A stretch of DNA of 64,000 bases from Isoetes taiwanensis. Lineage: Eukaryota; Streptophyta; Lycopodiopsida; Isoetales; Isoetaceae. The position numbers and the translations under genes are program-made. Below are positions 11,911-24,454 of this stretch, in pieces (position 1 is the first letter of the stretch; the number at the start of each line of letters is the position of its first letter). The stretch spans positions 17,746,677 through 17,810,676 of the forward strand of contig JAJEKV010000011.1 in the NCBI GenBank assembly GCA_021234155.1, in the 5' to 3' direction. A model generated the notes under the pieces. The model did no database searches, had not been told where the DNA came from, and was given only the letters and a program-made list of their open reading frames with translations.

Positions 11911-12514
11911 TGATAAAACCAGAGGATTTTGAGCCCGGGAATTGAACCCAGGTAAGAATACCACAGCTCAACCTCCTACTCTTCTCCCTTTAAGGTTTTT
12001 CACTTCACAACTATCCACACAGGATTCTTCTGTACACTGTATTCCACAAAGGATTAAACACACAGACAAGAACAAAGAAGTTTTCCACACAGAGGTTTAA
12101 CCACAAAGGTTCAGTTAGCAGCAAGATTACTGAACAAAAACCTGAGATGCTTCAGATCTGCATATCGGTCACTGCCACAGATGAAGGTTTCGGTCACTGC
12201 CACAGCTATCAGAAACGAATTCTTCTTTCAATCATGCCAGATGGGTAACACAGCAACAAGCTCGATCAATGATTTCGATGCCAGAAGGAGCAACCACACA
12301 TGCGAAATCACACTGCCGCTCACTGCCCAGGCCGTATAAACAAAACACAGATTTTTCCTTTTTCTGTTACGTTCTATTTCTTGCTTTTTCTCCCTCTTAA
12401 AAATAACATAAGCATGCAAATATGATATCTTAGGATAGACCATATGTTTCCACCTTTAATTGCCATGTGTTCCATCAAACATCACATGGGCATGCCAAAT
12501 ATTTGAATCCAACA
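11911..12514 (-). repeat. 5' LTR of the young copia
   Basis: A 604-bp LTR that in element sense begins TGTTGGATTC and ends TTTATCA. It matches the left LTR with few differences. The right border at 12514 is complete and joins directly to the (ATTCT)n tail of a LINE fragment. Confidence 0.9.
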
Positions 12515-13128
12515 TAGAATATGATTTTATCGTCCACGGAGACCAACTGGCCTATGGGACCCAAGTACAAAGAGAGAGCAGCAGGCGTATTACTACCAGG
12601 ATTAAAAAACCCCTGCCCCGAAGGGTTTTCGGGGGAAAAACCTTAGTAGCAATAAGGATGCTGACATACTGCACAGTTATATACATAATCACAAGTACGG
12701 CTGAGGTTAATGTCGGACAGGGGGGCATAACTGAGTCCGCGTATCCATTACCTCCCGGAGGTACGATCCCAACAAGCCTACAGAGGCCGTGCTCAGTAGC
12801 TCATGCAAGGCCTGATGGGGCACAACTAATCGAGCATACCGAGCCCGGATATGCTGGTACGCCGGACAGGCCTGGAGGGCGTGACTTTCATCCTCAATGG
12901 CGCCCTGTTGACAGCACTGACAGACTCTGTCCTCACGCGGCTCCCGAATCCATCTCCCCGTCTCAATGCGGAGGTGGTGTGCACCTGTGCGAATGGAAGC
13001 AATCACCCTGCGCTTTTTCATGGGTAGATGGGTGCGCAGGTAGTGGTGTGGGCCCCTCGTGAGCATGGGATTAACCTGCTGTTGATAATTTGCCACCTTG
13101 ACACCTGTGGTAGGAGTTCTCACGAAAG
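12515..13128 (-). mobile_element. LINE 3' fragment, second copy
   Basis: Duplicate of the insertion at 5436-6035: the same 138-residue ORF2 C-terminus (12707-13123) with the CQCC zinc motif, the same 3' hairpin (12616-12634, perfect 7-bp stem CCCCGAA/TTCGGGG) and the stub of the (ATTCT)n tail. It contains about 20 extra bases near 12668-12698 that the left copy lacks. It was copied together with the surrounding copia, not inserted separately. Confidence 0.85.
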
Positions 13129-14132
13129 AAAAAGTAAGTACATGTCATTCCTCCTTTCAAAATAAGTATTCCATATCAAAAGTTAATATAGAAAAAGAAG
13201 TATCAAGTAGAACTGATAAATTGACTGTAGATTCTAGAGCTGAAGTCTCCATAATGGGCTCACGTGGTATGTTGAAATGCATTGAGCCAAATGTGGATTT
13301 CAGAGCGGTGTAGATGGGCAATGGCACAGTGCAAGAGGTGCTTGGTAAAGGGGATTTGCAGATTATGGTTAAGGGAAAGAGTGTTTTGAATTTACCAGAT
13401 ACATTATATGCTCCAGGAATGCTATCAATTTGATTTAAGTTGCTAATTTGGTGGATAATGGATATGACTTGTTTTTTCATAAGTATGGGTGCAAGTTTAG
13501 TAAAGGAGGCATTAAATTATTTGAAGCACAACAGAGAGGGAATTTGTTTGACGCTAAGACAATCAAAGATATTATCAATGAAGTGTCTCCCCTCGATAGC
13601 ATAAAAATTTGGCATTTAAGGTTGGGTCATGTAAATTATAACGACATCAAGATTGCTAAAAGGGATAGTCTTTTGCATTTTGAAGATGCTGAGAATGATG
13701 ATGTCTGTGAAGTGTGCATGTTAGGTAAGCAGCATAGGTTGGCTTTTAGAAATAAAGGAAGATGAGTGCATGGAATGCTCGAATTAGTGCACCCAGATGT
13801 TTGTGGGCCCATGCAAGTTGAATGTCGTGGTGCTAAGTCTTTTTTTGCTACATTTATAGATGATTTCAGTAGATGCACTAAGTGTTATTTTTTGAGGACA
13901 AAGGATCAAGTATTTGTTGCCTTTAGGTTGTATGTTGCGGAAGTAGAAAGGGAGACATCATTGCAAGTTAAATGTTTAAGGTCTGACCTTGGTGGAGAGT
14001 ACAGATCGTTGGAGTTTAACATGTATTGCCAGACGCGAGGAATACGAAGACAATATACTTACAAATATATGCCACAACAAAATGGAGTAGCAGAGTGCAA
14101 AAATCGCATCATTATAAATGCAGCCAGATCCA
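12515..14132. repeat. Direct repeat copy B flanking the young copia (1.6 kb)
   Basis: Partner of 5445-7040. After 14132 the old copia continues without interruption, so this copy keeps the original junction and copy A is the one cut off by the young element. Confidence 0.9.
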
Positions 14133-16258
14133 TGCTTAAGCATGCAAGTTTGCCAAATAATTTATGGGGAGAAGCGGTTGCAGCAGTATATAGATTACCC
14201 ACAGTTGCAGTAAAAAATGGAGTACCGGAAGAGTTTTGGACAGGGAGAAGACAATATGTGCAGCAATTTAAAGTCTATGGATGTCTCGCCTATATGTTAG
14301 AACCAGAAGACTTAAGTAAGAAACTTGATGACCACAGCATATGCACATTTTTGGTAGGTTATGAGGAGGAGACGAATGGATATAGATTGTATGATCCAGT
14401 CGCATGCAAAATGTATATGAGTAGGTATGTAGTGTAATGAGAATGTATTGTATAGAGATAGAAAAACTCTAAACCAGCATGAAACTAAGGAATGGATACC
14501 GACAGAATATTTGGAACACACTCCAGAAAGTAATGAAGAAAAAAGAGGTATCTCAAAATCTAAGATTGATGAAACAGACGTGGAATCAGAGACTAATGAA
14601 GTCGTAGAACCAGACACTATAGATATAAAGACTGACGCTGGGCCAGATGAGGTGCATGAGGTCATAGAGACCGATAGTGCTCTTCATGAACCGGAACTTG
14701 AACCAGAGGAGGTGCATGAGGCCGTTGAAGTCAATAGTGCACCAGAAACTGAACATCAAGTAGAAGAAGGAAGTAGCAGAGCAGCAGGTCGAGTCCGACA
14801 TAGTGATGCAGAACGTCTAAAAGCTGAATTGCCATTTGATACAAGAATGTACGGTAGAGAAGAAAGTGGAAGGACAACAAGACCGCGAAAGCCGAAGATT
14901 CTATCTTGCATAGTAGAACCAGAGACAGTAGGACAGACGATGAAAGGGCAAGATGCAGATAAATGGAAGGAAGCTATGCGAAATGAATTGGATTCATTTA
15001 AGAGAACGGGTACATATGAATGGTACCTCGGCCAAAGAATAAGAATGTTATCGGGAGTAGATGGATTTTCAAGATTAAGAGAAGAGCTGATGGATCAATA
15101 GAGCAGTATAAGTCACGTTTGGTTGCAAAGGGATATTGGGGATTTAGAGAAGAAATCTATATGGAGCAGCCACAGGGATATGAACAAGGTAATGACATGG
15201 TGTGCAAATTAAAAAAGGCAGTTTACGGACCTCGACAAGCATCTAGACAGTGGTATTTGTGCATGAACAGATTCTTGATTTCTGCAGGGTTTACAAAATT
15301 AAAAACTGAGGGGAATTTATACATGAAGGATGGGAAAAAATGCTTAATCATGGCTCTCTATGTAGATGCTTGCATCATTATGAGCAATGACAAAAGCATG
15401 CTAAGAAACTGCAAAACTTCGCTGAAAAGTCGGTTTCAGATGCCAGACTTGGGAGATCTTGAGAAGTTACTGGGAATGGAAGTTCGACGAAATAGAGAGG
15501 GAGGAGTACTTTACCTTACACAAGAACAAAACATCAAGGGAGTATTGGCTAGATTCAGAATGCTTGGCTGTAATCTAGTAACAACACCGATGGCTTCAGG
15601 AGTGAGGATTTGCAAAGAAATATGTCCAAAAACTTCATAGGAGATAAAGGAAATGGAAGCTAAACCATATAGATCTTTGATTGGCTGCTTACTTTACATT
15701 GCAAATTGTACCCGGGCAGACATTATGTATGCAGTTAATTTGCTTAGCAGGTATAATAATAATCCGAGGGTACAACATTGGTTGGCGGCAAAAAGAGTTT
15801 TCAGATATTTGAAGGGGACTATGACGCATGGGATTTGTTTCTCAAAGAGTGCAGAAAACGAGTTGATTGGATATGCAGATGCAGATTGGGGAGGAAATGT
15901 TGACGACTGAAAGTCCACCTCTGGATATTTATGTAAGCTTGGAGATGCTGCAATATCGTGGGCAAGTAAAAAACAAGAGTGTGTTGCAACTCTAGCGCGG
16001 AAGCAGGATATGTGGCAGTATCTATGGCAGCTTCAGATATAATTTGGTTGCGTAGAATGCTTAAGGAATTGAGAAGTTCATTAACAGATGCTGCCACCAC
16101 ACTTTACTATGATAATAAAAGCAGAGAGATAAATGTGAACGATATACCCCTTTGTCAGCATATCGGCCTGCTGCAATTTTGTGTTTCTTTCTGGATCTAA
16201 ATTGGTGATTGCCAAGTCCCAAGTGCGAATCATGGATTGTAAAGGCTAAAGAGGGAGA
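13130..16258 (+). pseudogene. Decayed Ty1/copia protease to RNase H, right part
   Basis: Continuation of the old plus-strand copia. In order: protease remnant (DSRAE, about 13228), integrase zinc region (HLRLGHVNY, CEVCMLGKQ), integrase core (DVCGPM...FIDDFSRCTKCYF, 13766-14437), an acidic linker (14448-14900), reverse transcriptase and RNase H. The catalytic box reads YVDA in place of YVDD (about 15359-15370), so the enzyme is dead. About 45 to 50 residues of the palm are missing at 15131, where LVAKGY jumps to EEIYMEQP. A TGA replaces the codon after GNVDD at about 15908, and an indel near 15978 shifts the RNase H tail. A purine run and TGTTGAAAC at 16259 mark the likely start of its 3' LTR. 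Confidence 0.88.
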
Positions 16259-16780
16259 ATGTTGAAACTTAGCCTTTACATAGAGATAATACACGTGCCA
16301 CAAGATCCTATAGAAGGATAGGCTAGGCTGGGAAAACCTAAACGGTAAAAAGGGGATAAAAAGGGACCAGGTAAAAGGAACGGATACAGAGAGGCAAGTG
16401 TGCTTTTTGATAGATCGATAGAAGGAAGGGGAGATCCAGCGTTTACAGCCTCAAAGATGCAAGTTCAGCGTGGTCTGCAGAGGTGAATCCGTCTGCCATC
16501 TCTGTCAGAGCGAATTGCAGTCAGTCTGTGCCAGGGTCTGCCAGACGCTTGGGTTCTTGTCAGTAGAGAGAAGCTTTCATTATCAGTCGATTGCAACACT
16601 GCCGCTGAACAGGTTAACTAAACAGTATCTGGGGTGGAAGGATGCCAAGCCAATTGGATATCCAGGTATGATTTCAATTGTATGGCTATCTGTAATGCTC
16701 GGGTTCGATCCCCAAGGAGCCATTTGATGTTAGTTTTGTTGTTTGATTCTTTTGGTGGCAAATGATGGAACATTGTATAT
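16259..16780 (+). repeat. Candidate 3' LTR of the old copia
   Basis: A purine-rich run (AAAGAGGGAGAA) is followed at once by TGTTGAAAC, as expected for a polypurine tract and LTR start. The far border is not clear; an ACA near 16771 is one candidate. I found no matching 5' LTR left of 4735, so the boundaries rest on this junction alone. Confidence 0.45.
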
Positions 16781-17346
16781 GGCTGTTAGGAACTTTTATT
16801 TTTCATCAATAGAGATTCTGTGTTGATAGTAGAAGCATTGTGTATTCATTAAGATAATATTTCATAATTAATTAAACTGAAGCATTGTATTCCTGTATTA
16901 ATTTTAATGAACCATGGAGTATTCATGTGATAAGTTTGGTTTCTGGCGTATATTTTTATATTGTTGATATTCTGGATTTAGGGTTTCCACTAAGAGTGGC
17001 TAGGATTTTGTTTCAGGTGGAATATGCCATTAGACTCTTTGCCTACCTCGCACTTATTAGAGTGCGTAAAAGCCCACGAGGGCATTTTATATAATACATG
17101 GCAAGATTAATTTATGTCTAGCGTGTCCTGTCATCCTTTCTCTTAGTCGCCATTGTATGCCGTAAGTGTTCCTTAATACTTTGCATCCTTATAGCTTCTT
17201 AAATGTTAAGTAAACTGTGTAAATAAGGAAGTCGAACTCGACCTGTATGTGTAGAATTTTGGAATAGAATTTCTTCTGCTGCGTTTAAATTTTAATCTGC
17301 TAAATTCAGTCTCTTATTTGCGTTTCTGCAGACCCTGAAGTAAAGT
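16781..17346. other. Upstream region of ATE1
   Basis: AT-rich intergenic sequence. A pyrimidine-rich stretch ending in TTTCTGCAG at about 17331 could be the 3' splice site of a 5'-UTR intron, because it lies just before the ATE1 start. No clear TATA box was fixed. Confidence 0.4.
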
Positions 17347-19794
17347 ATGAGTCATGTACGAGACATAGGGCCATATAAGAGCCGATGTGGGTATTGCAAA
17401 TCATCAGGTCAAACAAGGGCCTATTACGGTATCGGGCTTGATCTATCCATTCTAATTCGAATGACTCATGATTCATTATGTACACGCAAAATCCTATGTT
17501 TGAAATGCATGAGGTGCCCAAATGTACGGCATCATATATGTTATGGTCTGATATCCACACACTAAACTAATTATGTCTGAACTTCAGAATTTGTAGCTTC
17601 AAATATGAGCTATTTCATGTGAATACTTAAAACGGCTTGAAGAGGATTTTTAAGTTCATTTTGAAGACTAGAATTCAAATTTTGATCTACATACTAAGAA
17701 TTTAGCAGTTTGACGAACTGACCTAGTTAATGCAGGGTTAGATGCCTTCACACTTACTGTTCATGATTACCAAGGTAATTCTCTTGGTCCTGTTTCTTTG
17801 ATGAGTTTTTACAATACACCTCTTGAACAACAAGCACTTGAATCTTCAGATCTCTTAGATAAAGGTTGGAGGCGTGCTGGTAAACATATTTATAAGCCCC
17901 AATTGCACACATGTTGTCCCCATTATAGTATACGCCTCAGGGCCAGTGATTTTGTTCCTTCAAAGGATCAAAAGCGGGTCTTACGTCGCATGCAAAGGTA
18001 GCACTATTACTGTATGTTAACTGCCGATACTTCTGATATATTCATGTAGTACGTTATAGATACTTGGATGGGGAGCAGCTTGATGCACCTGAAGAAGCAG
18101 CACCTATAGATGGTCAGTCAGTTGGATCGTGCAAAGACATGTCTTTGGACTTTCCAGAAAGTCCAGGTGTAGGGGCTCAAGAAGAAACAAGAAAGGCATT
18201 GTCAAGGATGATACGTACTTCAGTTTCGGAATGGGCTAAGGCTAATGAAATAAAATTTGATCTTCAGATTCCAGAAAATATAATTTCTCCAGCATCATCT
18301 ATGTTGAAAAGACAGTTAAGTAACCAATTGAGGGAATTAGTGTATGTCACTGCTGTTGCATTTCCCATTATTGCCACATTGTTAAAAAACAATGTATTAA
18401 CTCTGTCGCCCATAGCATTTGCTGAAAACATAGCCTCTATCCTCAACCTGCATGCAGCTAGTCAGGGTTTTGATATACAGGCATCCAAAGGATATATAAA
18501 TTTTTATCGTGGGGTCTCTCAAGCCAAGGCTTTTCAAAAGGGAAGGAAGATGATTAAAATGCAGGAAGCTAAATCAAGTTCTTGCATTGTAGATAACCAT
18601 CATAGAAAGCGTTGTTTGAAAATTCTCATGGAGAAGTCAGCCTTTGATCCTGAGGAATTTCACCTCTATCAGAAGTATCAGATTGCAGTGCATAATGACA
18701 GGCCAGAAGATGTGACAGAAGAAGGGTATAAGAGGTTCTTGGTGTCCACTCCACTAGTTGATATTGCTCCTACAGGTGATAATACTGTTCCACCTTCAGG
18801 TTTTGGTTCCTTCCATCAGCAGTACAGGATCGATGGCCAGTTGGTTGCAGTGGGTGTGATAGATGTTCTCCCAAATTGCCTTTCGAGTAAATACCTGTTT
18901 TGGGACCCTGACTTAGCATTTCTTTCTCTTGGTAAATATACTGCTTTAATGGAGATCAAATGGGTGAAGACAGCCTCAAGTAGGTGTCCATCTTTGGATT
19001 ATTATTACATGGGTTATTACATACATTCTTGCTCAAAGATGAACTACAAGGCAGCATATGCTCCATCGGAACTGCTATGTCCATTTCGCTACCAGTAAGT
19101 GCACCCGTAAGTTGCTCTTTTCAGATTTTGACCTCATCTATGCCAATCAATGGTGATATTAGTCTTGTCTTCTGGTTGGCTTTCATAGTGGATCAGTGAA
19201 TGTCCATAAGACAACTGAACACAAAAGTCCCATCCTATGACATGGCTATTATTAGCTATTGCGTTTGCCATGTTAAATGGAAAGTGCACCGTCAAACGTA
19301 GAGGAGCCTGCTGAATCTCATTTCTAAACACATATGCCATACAACTTTAACTTTGTATATCGTGATTTAGCTATTAACATTATATAAATGGCTCATTATA
19401 GGTGGGTTCCACTTGACATTGCCCGTCCTATGTTGGAGAGTGACCTGTCTGTATGCTTAACAGATATTGAACCCTTGAAGTTGAATGTTATGAGAAAAAA
19501 CAAGAACTATTTCTATGACAAGAAGTTGCTGGAGGTGGTTCCAGTATTCCTGCGTGGAGAGCGCTTGAGCTTTAAGGTATGTAAAAATCTATTAAATTAC
19601 CTAAGAATTACCACTGGGATTTCATAGCCAGATTGCATGTTTAATTTTAGATGCTAGCTGAACGAAATGTTTTACGAAAGGAGTTTCTCGAGGTTTTAGA
19701 AAAGCAGATTTTGAACTATATAGAAGCAGTGGGTGATCAGCTTGCCTCTCGGCTTGTTTATTGGCCATCATTTACTAAATCCAATCCACATTGA
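17347..19794 (+). CDS. ATE1: Arginyl-tRNA--protein transferase, six exons
   Basis: The enzyme moves arginine from Arg-tRNA to N-terminal Asp, Glu or oxidised Cys of proteins, marking them for the Arg/N-degron pathway in cytosol and nucleus. Exons by protein match and GT-AG borders: 17347-17428, 17736-17774, 17850-17997, 18060-19094, 19402-19576, 19651-19794, joining without a break into 540 codons plus TGA. The ATG is preceded in frame by TAA at 17341. The N-terminal domain has the conserved CGYC (residues 14-17) and CC (62-63) cysteines, known in this family for metal or cluster binding and activity, then GWRRAG and ASDFVPSK. The C-terminal domain has GFGSFHQQYRIDG (about 337-349), DVLPNCLSSKYLFWDP, YYMGYYIHSC and ELLCPFRYQW, with exon 4-5 joining inside the Gln of RYQ. 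It is shorter than the 632-residue Arabidopsis ATE1, mainly in the acidic C-terminal insert. No stop or frameshift was seen. Confidence 0.95.
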
Positions 19795-20654
19795 TAAAAT
19801 CAGTACATGGACTCAAAAGCTATGGCAGTTGTGGGAACAAAATCCTGCCTTTTTAAGACATAATCTGTTTCGTAATTGGAGACACAATCTTATTGACTAA
19901 CCTTGTCCGTTTCTTGAAGATACCATACGACACCGTTTGACACCGTTTGATCTGCTCCACACAAAAATACTCAACGAGAAATGTAGATCCAAGTCAAGAT
20001 TATGTGTTTCGCTTCAAGGAATGCTAATGTGAAAGTGATTTGAAAAAAACATCAAAAATTAAAGAATGACTAACTTTAAAACATAGTAGAATAAATGCAT
20101 AGTGATGATTCATCATCTTTAAACATAACCCCAAAACATCTAGAAACTAGAACATCCAAAAATGATAGGATGAAATGAACAAGAGGAATTATCAGCAATT
20201 GAAACAAAATAATAAGAATGGCCAACAATCGTTAAAGAGGAATTATGTGAAAGAAACTAGACAATCGAAACAAGGTGCCAAAGCACACGATTTGCACCAA
20301 TGCTATATCTCTATCTTCTATTCATTGTATCTATCTATCAACGTATTTTACTGTAGCTTGGGATTTGATTCAATAGCAACACACTAGTTTTTAGACGAAT
20401 AGGTGTCGCGATTGAGCTTGCATTCAATATAAGGAGATTGACATAAAAAATTTCTTTTTTTTTACATTGGACTCCAAATCTACAAAGAAAGAGAAAGAAA
20501 ACATAATAATAAGAATAAAGAGATAAAGTAAGAATAGTGTACGAATTGTATTCCAAACCCAGAAGAAAATAAAAGATAGGGAGAGAACATAATAGAATGA
20601 AGAGATTCGTAATATAACTATTCACCGTCTCTATAGAACGAAGGGATAGAGAAT
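19795..20654. other. Downstream of ATE1, no gene seen
   Basis: AT-rich sequence with no recognisable domain. The stretch 20300-20385 resembles 21763-21835 (shared ATATCTCTATCT and GCAGCTTGG/GTAGCTTGG blocks, roughly three quarters alike), so a diverged direct repeat flanks the LINE fragment that follows. Confidence 0.4.
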
Positions 20655-21430
20655 AAAATCGAATGGTTTTTATCATTCACAGAGAACGATCGGCCTATGG
20701 GACCCAACGAAAGAGCGCAGCAGACTTATTATTGTTTGGATTAAAAAACCCTCGCTCCGAAGGGTTTTCGAGTGAAAAACTGTGACAATAATAAGAATAG
20801 TATCAAACTGTCAAATATACATCATGAAACATATATATATGTAACGTTCCTAACCGACATGCCCTTAACCAACTGGGTAAAACCGTCTAGACGTTTATGA
20901 GTAGTCGCTTCTACCCATTTATGCCGGTGTCTCGGGAACGCCCCACATGCATATTCAAGGTTCGAATACTCGAGCGGTCTACCATGGGCCCGTTACAGTC
21001 TCTCCCACTAGAACTATGCTCGTCCTCGAGCATCCAAGGCTATACCATGTCACAACGATTACCAAGTCTTTGCAAATTACCCATGCATATAGGCACCCAT
21101 GGAGACTCGAACTCGAGACCTGCTCTGATACCAACTGTAACGTTCCTAACCGACATGCCCTTAACCAACTGGGCAAAACCGTCTAGACGTTTATGAGTAG
21201 TCGCTTCTACCCATTTATGCCGGTGTCTCGGGAACGCCCCACAGGCACATTCAAGGTTCGAATACTCGAGCGGTCTACCATGGGCCCGTTACAGTATATG
21301 TCAGGTAAGTGTCCGAGGACATAGCTGATCCCGCATATCCATAACCTCCTGAAGGTATGATCCCAGCACCATACTGAAGCCATGCTCAATATCATGCATA
21401 GCAGCTGGCCGAGCCTGACTAACTCAGCAT
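20655..21430 (-). mobile_element. LINE 3' fragment split by a TRIM element
   Basis: The two outer parts, 20655-20839 and 21294-21430, match successive segments of the LINE 3' ends at 5436 and 12515, in the same minus orientation. The first part carries the 3' terminal block (GGCCTATGGGACCCA on the plus strand) and a weaker version of the hairpin (20755-20774). The second matches the ORF2 C-terminal region but is too mutated to read. The element in the middle (20840-21293) was inserted later. Confidence 0.75.
20840..21293 (-). mobile_element. TRIM: miniature LTR retrotransposon, 454 bp
   Basis: Two 158-bp direct repeats (20840-20997 and 21136-21293) differ at about three positions and both run TGTAACG...CGTTACA. 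The 138-bp interior has no coding capacity. In element sense (minus) it begins, two bases after the 5' LTR, with TGGTATCAGAGCAGG, the initiator tRNA-Met primer-binding site (plus 21121-21133). It ends with the purine run GTGGGAGAGAC directly before the 3' LTR. The flanks ATATA and GTATA agree at four of five bases and may be the target duplication. Size and layout are those of terminal-repeat retrotransposons in miniature, which move with enzymes of other elements. Confidence 0.92.
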
Positions 21431-23270
21431 AGCGTGTCCTCTATCTCTTCATTCAAGTATATTCTCTCTCTGTTCATTCTATTTTCTTTCATTCTCTCTC
21501 TGTTGTTTCATTGTATTCTATTATCTCTCTATTCTCTATTTCTTCATTTTATTCTATTCTCTCTCTCTATCTCAATTCTCTATTCGGTGAGGAATACTGC
21601 TTCCTTCTGTTGCACTCCCTCTATTCTCTCTCTTCGTTTAATTATATTCTCTCTCTATCTCTTTATGAGAAGAGAACATAATAGAATAGAATTGAATTGA
21701 ATGGAGTGATAAAGAGAGAAAAATGGAGGAATTAGAAACAAAAGCACTAAAAACTGCCCCAATGCCATATCTCTATCTCTATCTTCTGTTGTATTCTATT
21801 TTGTTTTATTGCAGCTTGGAACTTGATTTAATAGTACAAGAAATTTATCATGGCGGCCAAGGCCGTCGCAAACATTTCTCTCCACCAAATATTGTAAAGT
21901 TGAAACAATGCCAGCTCTAGACATGTGAAAGTTAAAGTAAATGCATTGCTCATGCCTATGCTTGGAAAATTTCGAATTAGAGCCTCCAATATATGGTAGA
22001 ATAACCAAAGACAAAAATTTGAAACATTTTTTTCCACCTTTGAAAATGCCCCAAAATCTAAATCCATAACTAATAATCCCAATTAATTTTTATGCATTTC
22101 TATATAAGCATGGTGCAAGTTATAGTATGCCCTAGCATAGTGAGAAATTGTGTAATGTGTTGACCTGGGGCATAATTGTGAATTGGATGCCAACTCCGGT
22201 GGTCTTAATGCATTGATCTCCGGTAGATTGCCCTTGTAAGAATGCTTGGATGCCTCAGGTGCCCTATAGCAAAGGGTTTAAATTTGGAGAGCAAGACAGG
22301 GATTTAAGAACCTATGCCTCTAAATCCTGTGACAGGGCCTTCAGCCCTATCACAGGAGGAAGTGGGAAGAGCAAATATTTGCTCCTGCAATTTAGGTTGA
22401 ATCTAATCCACACTAAGCTTACCATTCTCCAGATAAATAATTTAGTCAAAATGTCGAGTGTCACTCTTGTTAAAATCATGCCATATTCTACATCATTGAC
22501 ATGTGGAATTATGAAAAACACGTGGATAAACACCTGAAAAGGAAACTGATGATAAAAGGGGATGGATTGTGTTGTGTGAGCGGACGAGACAGTGGATGTC
22601 GAAGACTGCAAAGGTGAAGATTGCATCAGGGGAAACGATCAAAGAACAGGGAGATGATTCAGCGAAGTAAGCGGACATAGAGAGTGGCGCTATTGTCGAA
22701 ACCTGCAAGTGTCATTGAATCACGTGGTCGAACAAAATAAACAAAAGGGGTTTCAGTTTTTGAATACAGGTGGTATTGTCAAGGCTTGGATCTGTCTACC
22801 GTGAGCCGGATTTGCTTAGGAAGAGCTGTAGGAGTCCTCCAGATTGGATTTCAATCTGTCGCAGGTGCTGGAGCTGGTGTATAAAGTAGCTACAGGATAT
22901 CGGATTGTATCCCAGGTTGCTATTTTTGCTTGCTCTGGCTCTTCTAGCCGGAAGGTGTTTGACGTAGTGAATCGCCAATGCGTCGCCAGCTCGCAAAGCG
23001 AATTCCAGTGCATCACCAAGCCGGCAATTGCAGCCAGGTCCGCTTGAAGGATCAATCTTGAAATGCTTCAATTTTAAGCTTAGATTTGCACGAAACAATT
23101 TATAGACATAGCAGTTCCGCTTTGATCCAAGCTAGATCCAACTAAATCTTTGCTAAATCCAAGTCGAATCCACTTCAAAATACCGCTAACAATTCTGAAA
23201 GACAATATCTTTACTTGAATTAAGTAGAGCATCTGAGATCTTATGAAATCACTTCCAAGAAGAGAAACCG
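21431..23270. other. Pyrimidine-rich and unassigned sequence
   Basis: From 21430 to 21680 the plus strand is a degenerate (ATTCT/CTCT) tract, possibly expanded from LINE tails. The rest up to 23270 has several short open frames on both strands without recognisable motifs. I see no supportable gene. Confidence 0.4.
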
Positions 23271-23275
23271 TGAAG

Positions 23276-23865
23276 GTATGGCATGTAAATCTTCTGCAAT
23301 AAATGAATCCATCGGCTTCATTTAATGCCTAAAGCTCGACGTCACAAAATCCGCTGTCATAAGTGAGATTTCGACGTCACAAAATCCTCCCTAATAAATA
23401 AACATATACATGTGTCTCGTCCAAGTAATTTTGAAGGGAGAAATGTGTGTGAACAAAAAAATGATCGGCAATAAATGAGTTTCTTAATGCATGCTATAAA
23501 GGCCCCGCAATGAATGAGTCTACACATGTGTCATGTTGTGGTAATTTTCAAGGAAGAAAATATGTGAGAATGGTGTGTAAATCTTCTGCAATAAATGAGT
23601 CCATCGGCTTCATTTAATGCCTAAAGGTCGACGTTACAAAATCCTCTCTAATAAATGAGATGTCGACGTCATGAAATCCTCCCTAATAAATAAGCATGTA
23701 TACGTGTCTCGTCCAAGTAGTTTTGAAGGGAGAAAATGTGCGAGAACAAAAAAAATGATCGGCAATAATGAGTTTCTTAATGCCCGTCATAAATGCCCCG
23801 CAATGAATGAGTCTACACATGTGTCATGTTGTGGTAATTTACAAGGAAGAAAATAGGTGAAAACA
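23276..23865. repeat. Tandem duplication, unit about 293 bp
   Basis: Two successive units start at about 23280 and 23573 (TGTAAATCTTCTGCAATAAA in both). Each unit also holds internal near-repeats built on CAATAAATGAG and CGACGTCACAAAATCC, so the array is layered. The copies differ at scattered positions. No coding function is apparent. Confidence 0.85.
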
Positions 23866-24159
23866 GAAAAAGGACACTGCTTTATTTAGGAAGGAACACA
23901 ATATAATTATATCGAAATTAACATGGAAAATGAAACAAGGTGCAATAATATAATAATTTCTTTCCACATCATTTTAGTAGATATTCGAAACGAGATGCAC
24001 CCTGGATTATCTCGATTGCCAGATCCATTGAACTCACGGTCCAGAGTATATGTTAAAACCCCTGGGTGCCTCTCATTTCAATAATGATCAATTACGATTT
24101 GGGGCGTCTATAATTTTGAAATAATGATCAATTATGATTTAGGGCGCCTTGGGTCACTA

Positions 24160-24445
<286 letters not shown>

Positions 24446-24454
24446 CTACGGTTA

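Larger units (their letters stand above)
7038..12514 (-). mobile_element. Young Ty1/copia retrotransposon, nearly complete
   Basis: A complete copia structure on the minus strand: 5' LTR (11911-12514), primer-binding site, one gag-pol frame (11878 down to 7649), polypurine tract and 3' LTR (7038-7633). The two LTRs differ at only a few positions, so the insertion is recent. The frame has a single stop codon inside the RNase H tail. Flanking DNA is not the expected 5-bp duplication: the left LTR lacks about 8 terminal bases and both sides abut copies of a 1.6-kb repeat. Confidence 0.95.

Noticed and set aside
11879-11971. Extra 31 N-terminal codons of the copia polyprotein
   Set aside because: This part would translate the primer-binding site and LTR; the ATG at 11878 fits the start of copia gag.
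12460-13062. 200-codon plus-strand frame
   Set aside because: It is antisense to the LINE ORF2 C-terminus and crosses an LTR border; no independent support.
16690-16725. tRNA-like 3' end (GGTTCGATCCCCAAGGAGCCA)
   Set aside because: Only a T-arm-like and acceptor-like piece is present; the pairing is poor and no anticodon or D arm precedes it.
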